A stretch of DNA of 64,000 nt, from NCBI RefSeq assembly GCF_022807995.1, contig NZ_CP094351.1, forward strand, positions 494,501 through 558,500, written 5' to 3'. Under the pieces are notes generated by a model. That model had not been told where the DNA came from, did not search any database, and saw only the letters and a list, made by a program, of their open reading frames with translations. Position 1 is the stretch's first letter; each line of letters begins with the position of its first letter. The position numbers and the translations under genes were made by a program. This document shows positions 53,972 to 62,451 of this stretch, one piece after another. Origin of the DNA: Pseudomonas orientalis. GTDB lineage: Bacteria > Pseudomonadota > Gammaproteobacteria > Pseudomonadales > Pseudomonadaceae.

Positions 53972-55422
53972 TGCGTTTATCCGAGCTGAAAAACGCCGGC
54001 CGTACCCCCAGCCTGCCGCTGACCCTCGACCTTGCCGATGCGGCAGGCCCGGGCCAATTGCAACTGCTCAGCCTGCTGCGGGTATTGCCGGGGCAGCGCT
54101 ACGTCGGCGCCGCAATATGGCGCGGTCGCCCGGTGCTGGCCAAGCTGCTGGTCGGCAGCTCGGCGGCGCGGCATTTCCAGCGTGAGCGCAGCGGTGTGCG
54201 CTTGTTGGCCGAACAAGGCCTGACCACGCCGTTGTTGCTGGCCGACGGCTTGCAGGAAGGCGAGGGGGGCTGGCTGCTGTTCGAATTTCTCGAAGGGGCC
54301 CAAAGCCTGGCCGACGCCTGGCTCGCTGTCGAAGGCTTGCCGCCCTTGGCCGACGAGCAAACCGCCGTGCTTGCCGAAGCGCTCGGCGCGATTGCACAGA
54401 TGCACGGCAAGGGGTTATGGCAGGAAGACCTGCACTTGGATAACCTGCTGCGCCAGGGCGGCAAGCTGTATCTGATTGACGGCGCGGGGATTCGTGTCGA
54501 AGAGGCGGGTAAGCCGCTGTCGCGCAATCGCGTGCTGGAAAACCTCGGGGTGTTCTTTGCCCAATTGCCGAAAACCCTCGCGCCGTTTACCGAAGAATTG
54601 CTGGTGTACTACCTGCTGGCCAACGGTGAACATGCCTTGCCGCTGGAAGCCCTCGAAAAGCAGGTGCGCAAGGTCAGCGCCTGGCGTTTGCGCGACTACC
54701 TGAACAAGGTCGGCCGCGAGTGCACGCTGTTCAGCGTGGTGCGTGGCGCCTTTGGCCTGCGCGCGATTCGTCGTGACGAAGAGGCTGCCATGCTGCCGGT
54801 GCTGGAGCAGGCCGACGCGCTGCTTGACCAGGGGCATCTGTACAAGACCGGCGGCGCGGCGAGCGTGGCCAGGGTCGAAGTGGCCGGCCGGTCTCTGGTG
54901 ATCAAGCGCTACAACATCAAGGGTTTAGCCCACTGGCTCAAACGCTTCTGGCGCCCGAGCCGTGCCTGGCATTCCTGGCGCGAAGGCAATCGCCTGGCGT
55001 TCCTCGGCTTTGCTACGCCCAAGCCGCTGGCGGTCCTGGAGAAGCGCTTTTTCTGGTTGCGCAGCCGTGCCTATCTGGTCACCGAATACCTGCCGGGGCC
55101 GGACATCATCGAGCGCTTTGCGCCCTATGTGGAACGCGGCGATGCGCCGCAAGAGGAACTGCTGGCGCTGGACCAGTTGTTCGCCGAGCTGATTGAGGCG
55201 CGCATCAGTCATGGTGATTTCAAGGGCCATAACCTGTTCTGGAGCGAAGGGCGCTGGGCGATGATCGACCTGGATGCCATGTGTCAGCACTCCTCTGTCG
55301 CCAGCTTCGCTGCGGCGTATGCCAGGGATCGCGCGCGGTTCATGCGTAACTGGCCGCAGGACAGCGCGTTGTATCAGGTGATTGATCAGCGGTTGCCCAA
55401 AGAGGTCCGCGTCGCCGGCTGA
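53971..55422 (+). CDS. Tandem kinase-domain protein of LPS core operon (PA5006-like)
   Basis: 483 aa with two kinase-like halves. The first (about 1-230) has WQEDLHLDNLLRQG and YLIDGAGI; the second (about 270-483) has ISHGDFKGHNLFW and MIDLDAM. Both keep the Asp and Asn of the catalytic loop, and both have a candidate ATP lysine (VLAKLLVG; LVIKRYNIKG). It looks like an internal duplication/fusion of WaaP-type kinases and stands at the position of P. aeruginosa PA5006. Substrate unknown, probably LPS core sugar. It is the last gene of the tightly coupled waa operon before the REPIN region. Confidence 0.85.
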   Translation: MRLSELKNAGRTPSLPLTLDLADAAGPGQLQLLSLLRVLPGQRYVGAAIWRGRPVLAKLLVGSSAARHFQRERSGVRLLAEQGLTTPLLLADGLQEGEGGWLLFEFLEGAQSLADAWLAVEGLPPLADEQTAVLAEALGAIAQMHGKGLWQEDLHLDNLLRQGGKLYLIDGAGIRVEEAGKPLSRNRVLENLGVFFAQLPKTLAPFTEELLVYYLLANGEHALPLEALEKQVRKVSAWRLRDYLNKVGRECTLFSVVRGAFGLRAIRRDEEAAMLPVLEQADALLDQGHLYKTGGAASVARVEVAGRSLVIKRYNIKGLAHWLKRFWRPSRAWHSWREGNRLAFLGFATPKPLAVLEKRFFWLRSRAYLVTEYLPGPDIIERFAPYVERGDAPQEELLALDQLFAELIEARISHGDFKGHNLFWSEGRWAMIDLDAMCQHSSVASFAAAYARDRARFMRNWPQDSALYQVIDQRLPKEVRVAG

Positions 55423-55437
55423 AGCGGGCCTTCGGCC

Positions 55438-55592
55438 CTATCGGGGGCAAGCCCCCTCCCACACTGCCTGTGTTCACACCTTCAGATGTGTAAATACAGT
55501 CAAATGTGGGAGGGGGCTTGCCCCCGATGCGGTGTGTCAGTGAATGCCTGTGTAACTGACCCACCGCTGTCGGGAGCAAGCTCCCTCCCACA
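55438..55592. repeat. Single REP arm plus full REPIN after the waa operon
   Basis: A single arm TCGGGGGCAAGCCCCCTCCC (55438-55463) is followed by a complete element at 55505-55592 of the TGTGGGAGGGGGC class. The right end of the full element touches the stop codon of the TonB receptor gene (TAA at 55593-55595). A GGGCC-TTC-GGCCC hairpin (55426-55438) precedes them just after the kinase stop. Confidence 0.9.
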
Positions 55593-57674
55593 TTAGAATT
55601 GGTATTCAGCCCCAGCGCCTGCATACCACGACCGCCCCGGCGCCGCTTCGTAGTAGCGTCCATTGCCGTCTCCCACGATCACCGACCCCACGTACTGACG
55701 ATCCAGCAGGTTATCCAGGCGCAAGGTCTGGTGGAACGTCCAATGCTCCACCTTCTGCTCAAACCGTGCGCGCCAGTTGAATACGCTGTAGCCCGGTGCG
55801 GCGTGTTGGCGGTTGGTGTCTTCGACGTAGACTTTGCTGCGGTACATGCCTTCCACAGCGGTACTCACCCAGTCCCGTGGGTTCCAGCTCAGCTCGGTGA
55901 ACAGTGTGGTTTGCGGCACGCCGGGCAGGTAGTTGCCTTTGTCGATGGTGTTCGCGCCGCTGGCAAAGTCGCTGTCGTAGGTGGCGTGCAGGCGGGTGTA
56001 GGCGAGGTTGGCGCTCCACTGCTCGCTGAGTTGGCTCTCGACCCCAAGTTCGAATCCACGACGCAGCGTGCGACCGGCGTTCTGGTAGCTGGTGCGTCCG
56101 CCGATGGATTGCTGCACGACCAGTTCGTCTTCGGTGGTGATCTGGAAAAGCGCAGCGTTGACGCGGGTGTTGTTCAGTTGTGCCTTCAAACCCAGTTCAT
56201 ATTGAGTGCTTTCAGACGGCTTCAAGCCAAAGTTGAAACCCTCGACGTTACCCGGCGCATAGGCCAGCTCGGCCTGGGTCGGCGTTTCGAAGCCTTTGCC
56301 TGCGCTGACGTAGCCGTGCAGATCGGGCGTGAAGGCGTACATCACACTCATCGATGGCGTGTTCTTCTGGTAGGTCTTGTTGCCGCTGGCATCGCCGTTG
56401 CTGAGGAACTGATCGTGCACATCCAGCTCCATGGTGCTGTGGCGAACGCCGGCTTGCAGGGTCCAGCGGTCCAGGGCCCAGTTGGCCTGGAGGTAAGGAT
56501 CGAGGCTGCGCGCGGTGTCTATTTCATCGCGGCGTAGCTGGCCTTTCACGCCCAGGGCGGCGCCGCTGTAGTTCTGGTAGCCATGGCGGCTGTCTTCGCT
56601 CTGGTCGAAGTCCAGGCCCGTGATGATCATCAACTCCCCGGGAGCGCTCTCGATGGGCTGCATCCAGCGCAGGCTGCCGCCATAGAATTTGCGCTCGAAT
56701 TGCACGACGCCACCGCCGCGCTCGTTGGCGGGTGTGCCCCTGGGGATCGACAGGTACTGAATCACACTGCGCCGCCCCGTATACGCATTCACCTGCAGCG
56801 TCGCATCGCCGATGTAGCGCTCGTAGTTCATGCCCAGTTGCTGATGGTCGATGCTTTTACGCGTGTTGTAGGTCAGCGCATTGGTGCTCACCGAACGCGG
56901 GTCAGCCTTGTACGCCGCCCAGTTCTGCCCCAGCGGGTCCTGCGTACCGTTCTGTTCCAGGCTGCTGTAGATCAACGCCAGCTTGCTGTCGTCATCGGGC
57001 TGGAAGTTGAGCTTGGCGAACGTCTGGTCACGGCGTGCGCTGCTGTGGTCGCGGTAGCCATTGGTGTCCATGCGCGAAGCGTCCAGCACAAAGCCTGCAC
57101 CCTCGGTTGCGCCTTCGGCGGTGAGGTGGTTTTTGCTCAGCCCGTCGCTGCCCACCAGGGTTTCGGCGCCGATGCGTGGCGGGCCTTCGCCGTCGCGGGA
57201 GAACATCTGGATCACCCCGCCGGCGTTGCTGCCGTACAGGGTGGCTGCCGGGCCGCGCAGGACTTCGATGCGCTCGGCGGTGTCGAGGTTGAACGTTGCT
57301 GCCTGGCCCTGGCCATCCGGGGTGCTGGCGGGGATGCCGTCGGCAACCAGCTTGATGCCGCGCACCCCGAACGCCGAGCGGGCACCGAAGCCACGGGAAG
57401 AAATCTGCAGGTCCTGCGCATAGTTCTGGCGGTTCTGCACCACCAGGCCAGGCACGCGGGACAGGGCTTCGGAGGCGTTGATGCCAAGTTGACCGTCGCT
57501 GATCTGTTCGCGGCTGATGGCGTCCACCGAGTACGGCAGGTCAAAGGTCGGGCTGGCGCTGCGCGAGCCGGTGACCACGCTGGGGTCAAGCATCAAAGGC
57601 GTTTCTTCGGCCTGGACGCTGCTGCACAGCCCCAGCAGGAGCAGGGTAAGGCGGGTGGAGGCGGGTAGAGTCAT
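55593..57674 (-). CDS. TonB-dependent outer membrane receptor, substrate unknown
   Basis: 693 aa from the ATG at 57674. Signal peptide about 1-22 ends SVQA; a TonB-box-like stretch (PSVVTGSRSASP) follows, then the plug domain (INASEALSRVPGLVVQNR, IEVLRGPAATLYGSNAGGVI) and a beta-barrel ending in YQF with the terminal aromatic needed for barrel assembly. The ribosome site is weak; a TTG at 57731 is the only longer in-frame start. No Fur box was seen upstream, so iron control is uncertain. It is transcribed opposite to the surrounding LPS genes and is not part of the conserved core locus. Confidence 0.9.
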   Translation of the reverse strand: MTLPASTRLTLLLLGLCSSVQAEETPLMLDPSVVTGSRSASPTFDLPYSVDAISREQISDGQLGINASEALSRVPGLVVQNRQNYAQDLQISSRGFGARSAFGVRGIKLVADGIPASTPDGQGQAATFNLDTAERIEVLRGPAATLYGSNAGGVIQMFSRDGEGPPRIGAETLVGSDGLSKNHLTAEGATEGAGFVLDASRMDTNGYRDHSSARRDQTFAKLNFQPDDDSKLALIYSSLEQNGTQDPLGQNWAAYKADPRSVSTNALTYNTRKSIDHQQLGMNYERYIGDATLQVNAYTGRRSVIQYLSIPRGTPANERGGGVVQFERKFYGGSLRWMQPIESAPGELMIITGLDFDQSEDSRHGYQNYSGAALGVKGQLRRDEIDTARSLDPYLQANWALDRWTLQAGVRHSTMELDVHDQFLSNGDASGNKTYQKNTPSMSVMYAFTPDLHGYVSAGKGFETPTQAELAYAPGNVEGFNFGLKPSESTQYELGLKAQLNNTRVNAALFQITTEDELVVQQSIGGRTSYQNAGRTLRRGFELGVESQLSEQWSANLAYTRLHATYDSDFASGANTIDKGNYLPGVPQTTLFTELSWNPRDWVSTAVEGMYRSKVYVEDTNRQHAAPGYSVFNWRARFEQKVEHWTFHQTLRLDNLLDRQYVGSVIVGDGNGRYYEAAPGRSWYAGAGAEYQF

Positions 57675-57878
57675 GAAGGAGCCGAGTCCGTGGCGCAACG
57701 CAGTTGAGTGGCGTGGGCGCAAATGTCGCAAGTTTAACGATTCTCCCCGGTTTTGCCGAACTCCATGGCTGTTGGGTGGAACAGGACGTTTCCCACGCGA
57801 CGAGACGGCATCGGACGCCTGAGCCGTCGGATAGCCGGTGCTAGATTTCCGGCCTTATTCATAAAAGAAGAACCAGAC

Positions 57879-58214
57879 ATGCGCATAAAGAACATGAAGT
57901 TGCTGACGGTGGTGTGGATGGCGTCATTGATGCTTGGCTGCGGGACCGTCACTACGGTGATGCGAGAAGATGCCGTCACTGTGAGAGCACTCAAGGCGGA
58001 TAAAACCTATTGCCAGTCCGTGCCGCGTATCTACAGTGGTGTGACGTATAACCTGTGTGTCCTGCACGCGCCGCCGAATACCGGGGGCGGGCTGGCGGTG
58101 AACAGCGTCCCCTTGACCTTCATCGATGTGCCGCTCTCCGGTGTCCTGGACACGCTCTTGCTGCCCTACACGGTCTACCGGCAAAGCGCCGACGGCAGCA
58201 TCGACCTGCGCTAG
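57879..58214 (+). CDS. YceK/YidQ-family lipoprotein
   Basis: 111 aa from the ATG at 57879. A short basic start (MRIKNMKLL) and hydrophobic core lead to a lipobox MLGC with C21 as the acylated cysteine. The rest (GTVTTVMREDAV, VYSGVTYNLCVL-like RIYSGVTYNLCVLH, FIDVPLSGVLDTLLLPYTVY) is the pattern of the small YceK/YidQ lipoproteins, in which a DxxLLPxT-type segment is conserved. Function unknown. It is divergent from the TonB receptor, with about 200 bp between them containing no other gene, and precedes wapO on the same strand. Confidence 0.85.
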   Translation: MRIKNMKLLTVVWMASLMLGCGTVTTVMREDAVTVRALKADKTYCQSVPRIYSGVTYNLCVLHAPPNTGGGLAVNSVPLTFIDVPLSGVLDTLLLPYTVYRQSADGSIDLR

Positions 58215-58347
58215 CGCCTTGCCGCTAACAGCTTTCTGCTGCTTTTAAGTTATAATCCCGCCCTTTAGCTGTTTCCCGCCCGGGCGGGAGGCACACTTTT
58301 TTCAGGCGCGATGCGCCTGCATGCAGACTAAAAGAGGCTAGACCCCA
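58215..58347 (+). promoter_or_regulatory. Promoter and hairpin-rich leader of wapO operon
   Basis: A perfect -10 box TATAAT (58251-58256) without a good -35 is followed by a CCCGCCCGGGCGGG hairpin, a T6 tract about six bases after it, and a second hairpin CAGGCGC-GAT-GCGCCTG. This makes a structured leader of about 85 nt before the GTG start of wapO. Confidence 0.6.
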
Positions 58348-60105
58348 GTGGCATTGACGATTCTTGGCCTGTCCGGCGCCCTTAGCCATGATCCTTCCGC
58401 GGCCCTGTATATCGACGGCAAGCTGATTGCGGCCGCCGAAGAAGAGCGCTTCGTACGCGACAAACATGCAAAGAACCGCATGCCCTATGAGTCGGCGAAG
58501 TTCTGCCTGGAGCAGGCCGGCATCAAGCCTTCGGACGTTGACGTGGTGGCGATTCCGTTCGCCCCGATCAGCCTGTTCGGCGAGGCACGCTGGCACTATG
58601 CCAAACGCTACTGGTACGCCCCGGACCGCGCGCTCGACGCGATCCTGATGGGCAACCGTCGCTACAAGCGCTATCGCAACAAGATTGTCTGGTGCCTGGA
58701 GCAACTGGGCTTCGATCCGAAGAAAATCAAGATCGAACCGGTGGAACACCATTTGGCCCATGCTTCCAGCGCCTACCACTGCTCGGGCTTTCAGGAAAAA
58801 ACCGCGATCCTGGGCATCGACGGCAAGGGTGAGTACGCCACCACGTTCTTCGGCTACGGCGAGAACGGCAAGATCCACAAGATCAAGGAATTCTACGACC
58901 CGGACTCCCTGGGCGGCCTGTACGGTGCGATCACCGAGTTCCTCGGTTTCGAGATGCTCGACGGTGAGTTCAAGGTCATGGGCATGGCGCCTTACGGCGA
59001 TGCCAGCAAATACGATTTCTCGCGCCTGGCCTCTTTTGAAAACGGCGAACTGGTGATCAACACCGACTACGCCAACGTCATCGGCCTGCGCCGCTACAAG
59101 GAGAAGGGCAAGGGGTTCTACTTCTCGCCAAAACTGATCGAGTGGCTGGGGCCCAAGCGCGAAGGCGATATCGCCGACGAGCCGTACATCCACTACGCGG
59201 CCAGCATGCAGGCGCTGTTCGAGAAACTGGCCTTGCAGATGATCGATCATTACCTGGGCGATATCCTCAAGGACACCGGCAAGCTGGCCTTTGCCGGCGG
59301 CTGCGCGCTGAACGTCAAGCTGAACCAGAAGATCATTGCCCGTGACGACGTAAAAGAGCTGTTCGTCCAGCCGGCGTCCGGTGACGCCGGCACCGCCGTC
59401 GGTGCGGCGGCCTACGTTTCCCATGCCCGTGGTGTACCGGTCGAGAAGATGGAGCACGTCTACCTCGGCCCGTCCTACAGCAACGAAGACGTGATCGCCG
59501 CCTGCGCCAGACATGAAAGCAAGCCGAACTGGCGCAAGATCGAAAACATGCCCAAGCGCATCGCCAGGATCATGGTCGACGGCAACCCGGTGGCCTGGTT
59601 CCAGGGCCGCATGGAGTTTGGCCCGCGTGCCCTGGGCGGTCGCTCGATCATCGGTTGCCCGAGCGCCACCGGCGTGGCCGACCGTATCAACCACCAGATC
59701 AAGTTCCGCGAGCGCTGGAGGCCTTTCTGCCCGTCGATGCTCGACACCGTGGCCCCGCAAATGATCAAGGTCGACCATCCGGCGCCGTTCATGACCTTCA
59801 CCTTTGAAGTGTCGGAAGAATGGAAGACCCGCGTGCCGGAAGTGGTGCATGAAGACGGCACCTCCCGCGCCCAGGTGCTCAAGCGCGAGTACAACCCGCG
59901 CTACTACGACATGATGAAAGAGCTGGAAGTACTGACCGGCAACGGCGTGTCCCTGAACACCTCGCTCAACCGTCGTGGCGAAGCGATGATCTGCTCGCCG
60001 ACCGACGCGCTGAACATGTTCTTCGGCTCCGACCTGCAGTACCTGATCATGGAAGACATCCTGGTGGTCAAGGACGGCGTGGACCCTTATGACGCTGTGG
60101 TTTAA
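58348..60105 (+). CDS. wapO: LPS core carbamoyltransferase (NodU/CmcH family), WapO-like
   Basis: 585 aa from a GTG at 58348, AGAGG upstream. N-terminal TILGLSGALSHDPSAALYIDG and AAAEEERF are the Kae1-like part; GKLAFAGGCALNVKLNQKI and RMEFGPRALGGRSIIGCP are the carbamoyltransferase (YrdC-like C-terminal) signatures. It transfers a carbamoyl group from carbamoyl phosphate; in P. aeruginosa the orthologue PA5005 carbamoylates heptose II of the core. mig-14 starts immediately after its stop, so wapO to the last glycosyltransferase form one operon. Confidence 0.94.
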   Translation: MALTILGLSGALSHDPSAALYIDGKLIAAAEEERFVRDKHAKNRMPYESAKFCLEQAGIKPSDVDVVAIPFAPISLFGEARWHYAKRYWYAPDRALDAILMGNRRYKRYRNKIVWCLEQLGFDPKKIKIEPVEHHLAHASSAYHCSGFQEKTAILGIDGKGEYATTFFGYGENGKIHKIKEFYDPDSLGGLYGAITEFLGFEMLDGEFKVMGMAPYGDASKYDFSRLASFENGELVINTDYANVIGLRRYKEKGKGFYFSPKLIEWLGPKREGDIADEPYIHYAASMQALFEKLALQMIDHYLGDILKDTGKLAFAGGCALNVKLNQKIIARDDVKELFVQPASGDAGTAVGAAAYVSHARGVPVEKMEHVYLGPSYSNEDVIAACARHESKPNWRKIENMPKRIARIMVDGNPVAWFQGRMEFGPRALGGRSIIGCPSATGVADRINHQIKFRERWRPFCPSMLDTVAPQMIKVDHPAPFMTFTFEVSEEWKTRVPEVVHEDGTSRAQVLKREYNPRYYDMMKELEVLTGNGVSLNTSLNRRGEAMICSPTDALNMFFGSDLQYLIMEDILVVKDGVDPYDAVV

Positions 60106-61002
60106 ATGCTGAACCGCTTCCAGGGTTGGCGTGAACGTGGCTGGACGCCTGTCGATGCCGACGTTTACGCCCAGGCCTGGCAGCGTTACGGCGGCAGCGT
60201 GGCGACCCATCCCCAGGTGATTGAGCGCCTGGCGGGGTTGGCGCAGATTCCGGTGCGCTATCTTGGCTGGGAGCAAGGGGGCGAACTCAAGGGGGCGATA
60301 GCCACCTGGGGGCGCGACCTGGCCTTATCCAAGGATGTGCTCAAACGCACCGGCAAGAAGGGCCTGTTTGACCTGGGCAATGCCGAAATCATCCTGCCGA
60401 TCGCCGCCGATGCGCAGGTGCCGCTGCGCCACCGTGCGCGTTACTTGTCGGCGTTGAACGAAGGGCGTGTCAGCACCCTCAAGCCCCAGGCCGAGCAATT
60501 GGCCATGGCTCGCACTCCCGAAGACCTGTCGAAAAAGTTTCGCTACAACCAGCGGCGTGAATTGCGCTTGCTGGAAGAGGCGGGTGGCGTGGTGCGGCAG
60601 GTCAGCGAGTTTTCCGGCGCAGAGCTGGCGGTGATTTATTGCGATCTGTTCCAGCGTCGCTGGGGCTTTCCCGCCACCGGTGCCGAGCGCCTGGCCGAGG
60701 TGCTGGAATTGCTCAAGGCGTTCCTGATCGGTTCGGTGCTGTTTCTCAATGACGCGCCGATTGCCGTGCAGGTGGTGTACCGCGTTCAAGCGCCCGAATG
60801 GATCAGCGTTGAGTACGTCAACGGTGGCGTCGACCCCGAGACCCGGGCGTTCAGCCCGGGTAGCGTGCTGAGTTTCCTCAATACACAAAGTGCCTGGGAG
60901 CATGCGCGCGCGCTGGATTTGCCGCTGCGCTTCTCTTTCGGGCGCGCCGACCGTGAATATAAAGAGCGCTGGTGCAATCCGGTGCCGGTGTTCAGCGTAT
61001 GA
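60106..61002 (+). CDS. Mig-14 family protein
   Basis: 298 aa starting directly after the wapO stop. FNRFQGW-like start (MLNRFQGWRERGW), SKKFRYNQRRELRLLEEAGG near 143-162 and GRADREYKERWCNPVPVF at the end are family features. The fold is likely GNAT/FemAB-like (acyl or aminoacyl transferase), but no activity is proven. In Salmonella and P. aeruginosa Mig-14 contributes to resistance to antimicrobial peptides. Corresponds to PA5003. The stop overlaps dnpA's start (ATGA). Confidence 0.9.
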   Translation: MLNRFQGWRERGWTPVDADVYAQAWQRYGGSVATHPQVIERLAGLAQIPVRYLGWEQGGELKGAIATWGRDLALSKDVLKRTGKKGLFDLGNAEIILPIAADAQVPLRHRARYLSALNEGRVSTLKPQAEQLAMARTPEDLSKKFRYNQRRELRLLEEAGGVVRQVSEFSGAELAVIYCDLFQRRWGFPATGAERLAEVLELLKAFLIGSVLFLNDAPIAVQVVYRVQAPEWISVEYVNGGVDPETRAFSPGSVLSFLNTQSAWEHARALDLPLRFSFGRADREYKERWCNPVPVFSV

Positions 61003-62399
61003 GCCGCAAACAGCAATTGCTCAAGCGTCATCGGCGCAACAAACGCGTGGCGTTGTTGATCGGCTTGCTGGCACTGATCGTGACGGGCGCGCTGGTGGCC
61101 TGGTGGCTGCCGCTGATCCTGGCGGTGCTGCTGTGGATGGCGCACGAAGCCTGGTTTGCCGATCATCTGTTTTATTCGCCCAAGGACGACTACCAGTACC
61201 GCTTCGCTCCGGGCAGTCAGTGCGTTGGCCTGCGCCTGGATAACGGGCGATGGGTGCCGGATACGCCGCTGGAACTGGCGGGTGACGAGACGCTTATTCT
61301 TGAAGTGCAGCTCAAGAGCGGTTGGCTCGGGCGTTTCCTGGATCCGGCGGTCGAACTGGCGGAGGATTGTCAGGCGTTCGAGCGCGGCGTGGCGGGTAAG
61401 CGATACCTCAATCTGACCGGTTCTGCCGCAACGCTGGCTGCCGGTGAGCTGACGATGCGCGAACGATTCTGCCGCGTGGTTGGCCGGCCGAACCTGTGGG
61501 TATTCCGTCAGCCGGATCACGCCCGCCAGCGGGTGATGGTGATCGCCCCTCACGCCGACGACGCCGAACTGGCCGCCTTTGGCCTGTACGCCCAGGCGGA
61601 TGAGAGCTGGATCGTGACCCTGACCGCCGGTGAAATCGAGGCCGAGCACTATCAGCAGATGGGCTTGGCGAAAGCCGATGCCGCTCGACTCAAAGGGCGC
61701 CTGCGTGCCTGGGACAGCCTGTGCGTCCCGCGCTGGGCCGGTGTTCCCGAGGCGCAGTGCCTGCAACTGGGCTACTTCTGCCTGCAACTGCCGGCCATGC
61801 AGGCCGCGCCGGACCAGCCCCAGGCGTCCCGCGAAGCGCAGTTGGACGATACGCGGCTGTTTCGCCGGTTCAACAGCCTGACGCTGCCCGGTGATCGGGA
61901 CGGCGCACCGACGTGGGTCAATCTGATTGCCGATCTACGTGCGGTGCTGCTCAAGGCGCGGCCCGAGGTGATCGTGTTGCCGACACCGCTCCTTGACCCT
62001 CACCCGGATCATATCTGCGCCTACAACGCCGTTGTTGAAGCGTTGCAAGGGCTGGAGTGGCAACCCGGCACATTGCTCGGGTACGCCAATCACCTGCATG
62101 ATAACGACCGCTGGCCCATGGGTAATTCGGGCGCTGGCGTTGCGTTGCCGCCGCATTTCGATGCAGGCCAGCTGTTTGAACCGTATTGCCGCGTGCTGAG
62201 CGTGAGCCAGCAGCAGGACAAGGCCATGGCGCTGGGCATGATGCATGATCTGCAGCCCAGGCCGCCCTTCAAGCGTCGAATGCGCCGGCTGTTGCAACAA
62301 TTGCTGGCCGGCCGCGGTCCATCGCCTTATGGCGAGAATGAGTTTTTTCGCAAGGCCGTGCGCCGTCACGAACTGCTTTGGGTGCTCAAGCAGGACTGA
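60999..62399 (+). CDS. dnpA: PIG-L/LmbE-family de-N-acetylase (DnpA)
   Basis: 466 aa from the ATG at 60999. Two N-terminal hydrophobic helices (about 16-46) anchor it. The PIG-L zinc site is split between APHADDAEL (near 185-193) and LLDPHPDHICAY (near 330-341). This class removes N-acetyl groups from sugars; the P. aeruginosa orthologue PA5002 affects antibiotic persistence and is thought to modify LPS core. The 4-bp overlap with mig-14 indicates coupling. Confidence 0.9.
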   Translation: MSRKQQLLKRHRRNKRVALLIGLLALIVTGALVAWWLPLILAVLLWMAHEAWFADHLFYSPKDDYQYRFAPGSQCVGLRLDNGRWVPDTPLELAGDETLILEVQLKSGWLGRFLDPAVELAEDCQAFERGVAGKRYLNLTGSAATLAAGELTMRERFCRVVGRPNLWVFRQPDHARQRVMVIAPHADDAELAAFGLYAQADESWIVTLTAGEIEAEHYQQMGLAKADAARLKGRLRAWDSLCVPRWAGVPEAQCLQLGYFCLQLPAMQAAPDQPQASREAQLDDTRLFRRFNSLTLPGDRDGAPTWVNLIADLRAVLLKARPEVIVLPTPLLDPHPDHICAYNAVVEALQGLEWQPGTLLGYANHLHDNDRWPMGNSGAGVALPPHFDAGQLFEPYCRVLSVSQQQDKAMALGMMHDLQPRPPFKRRMRRLLQQLLAGRGPSPYGENEFFRKAVRRHELLWVLKQD

Positions 62400-62451
62400 A
62401 GTTGACTATTACGTCGGGCTGCGCGGCAGCCTGATTGCCTCATGGAGCAGT

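Noticed and set aside
57675..57878. Fur box for the TonB receptor
   Set aside because: No sequence close to the 19-bp Fur consensus palindrome was found in the gap.
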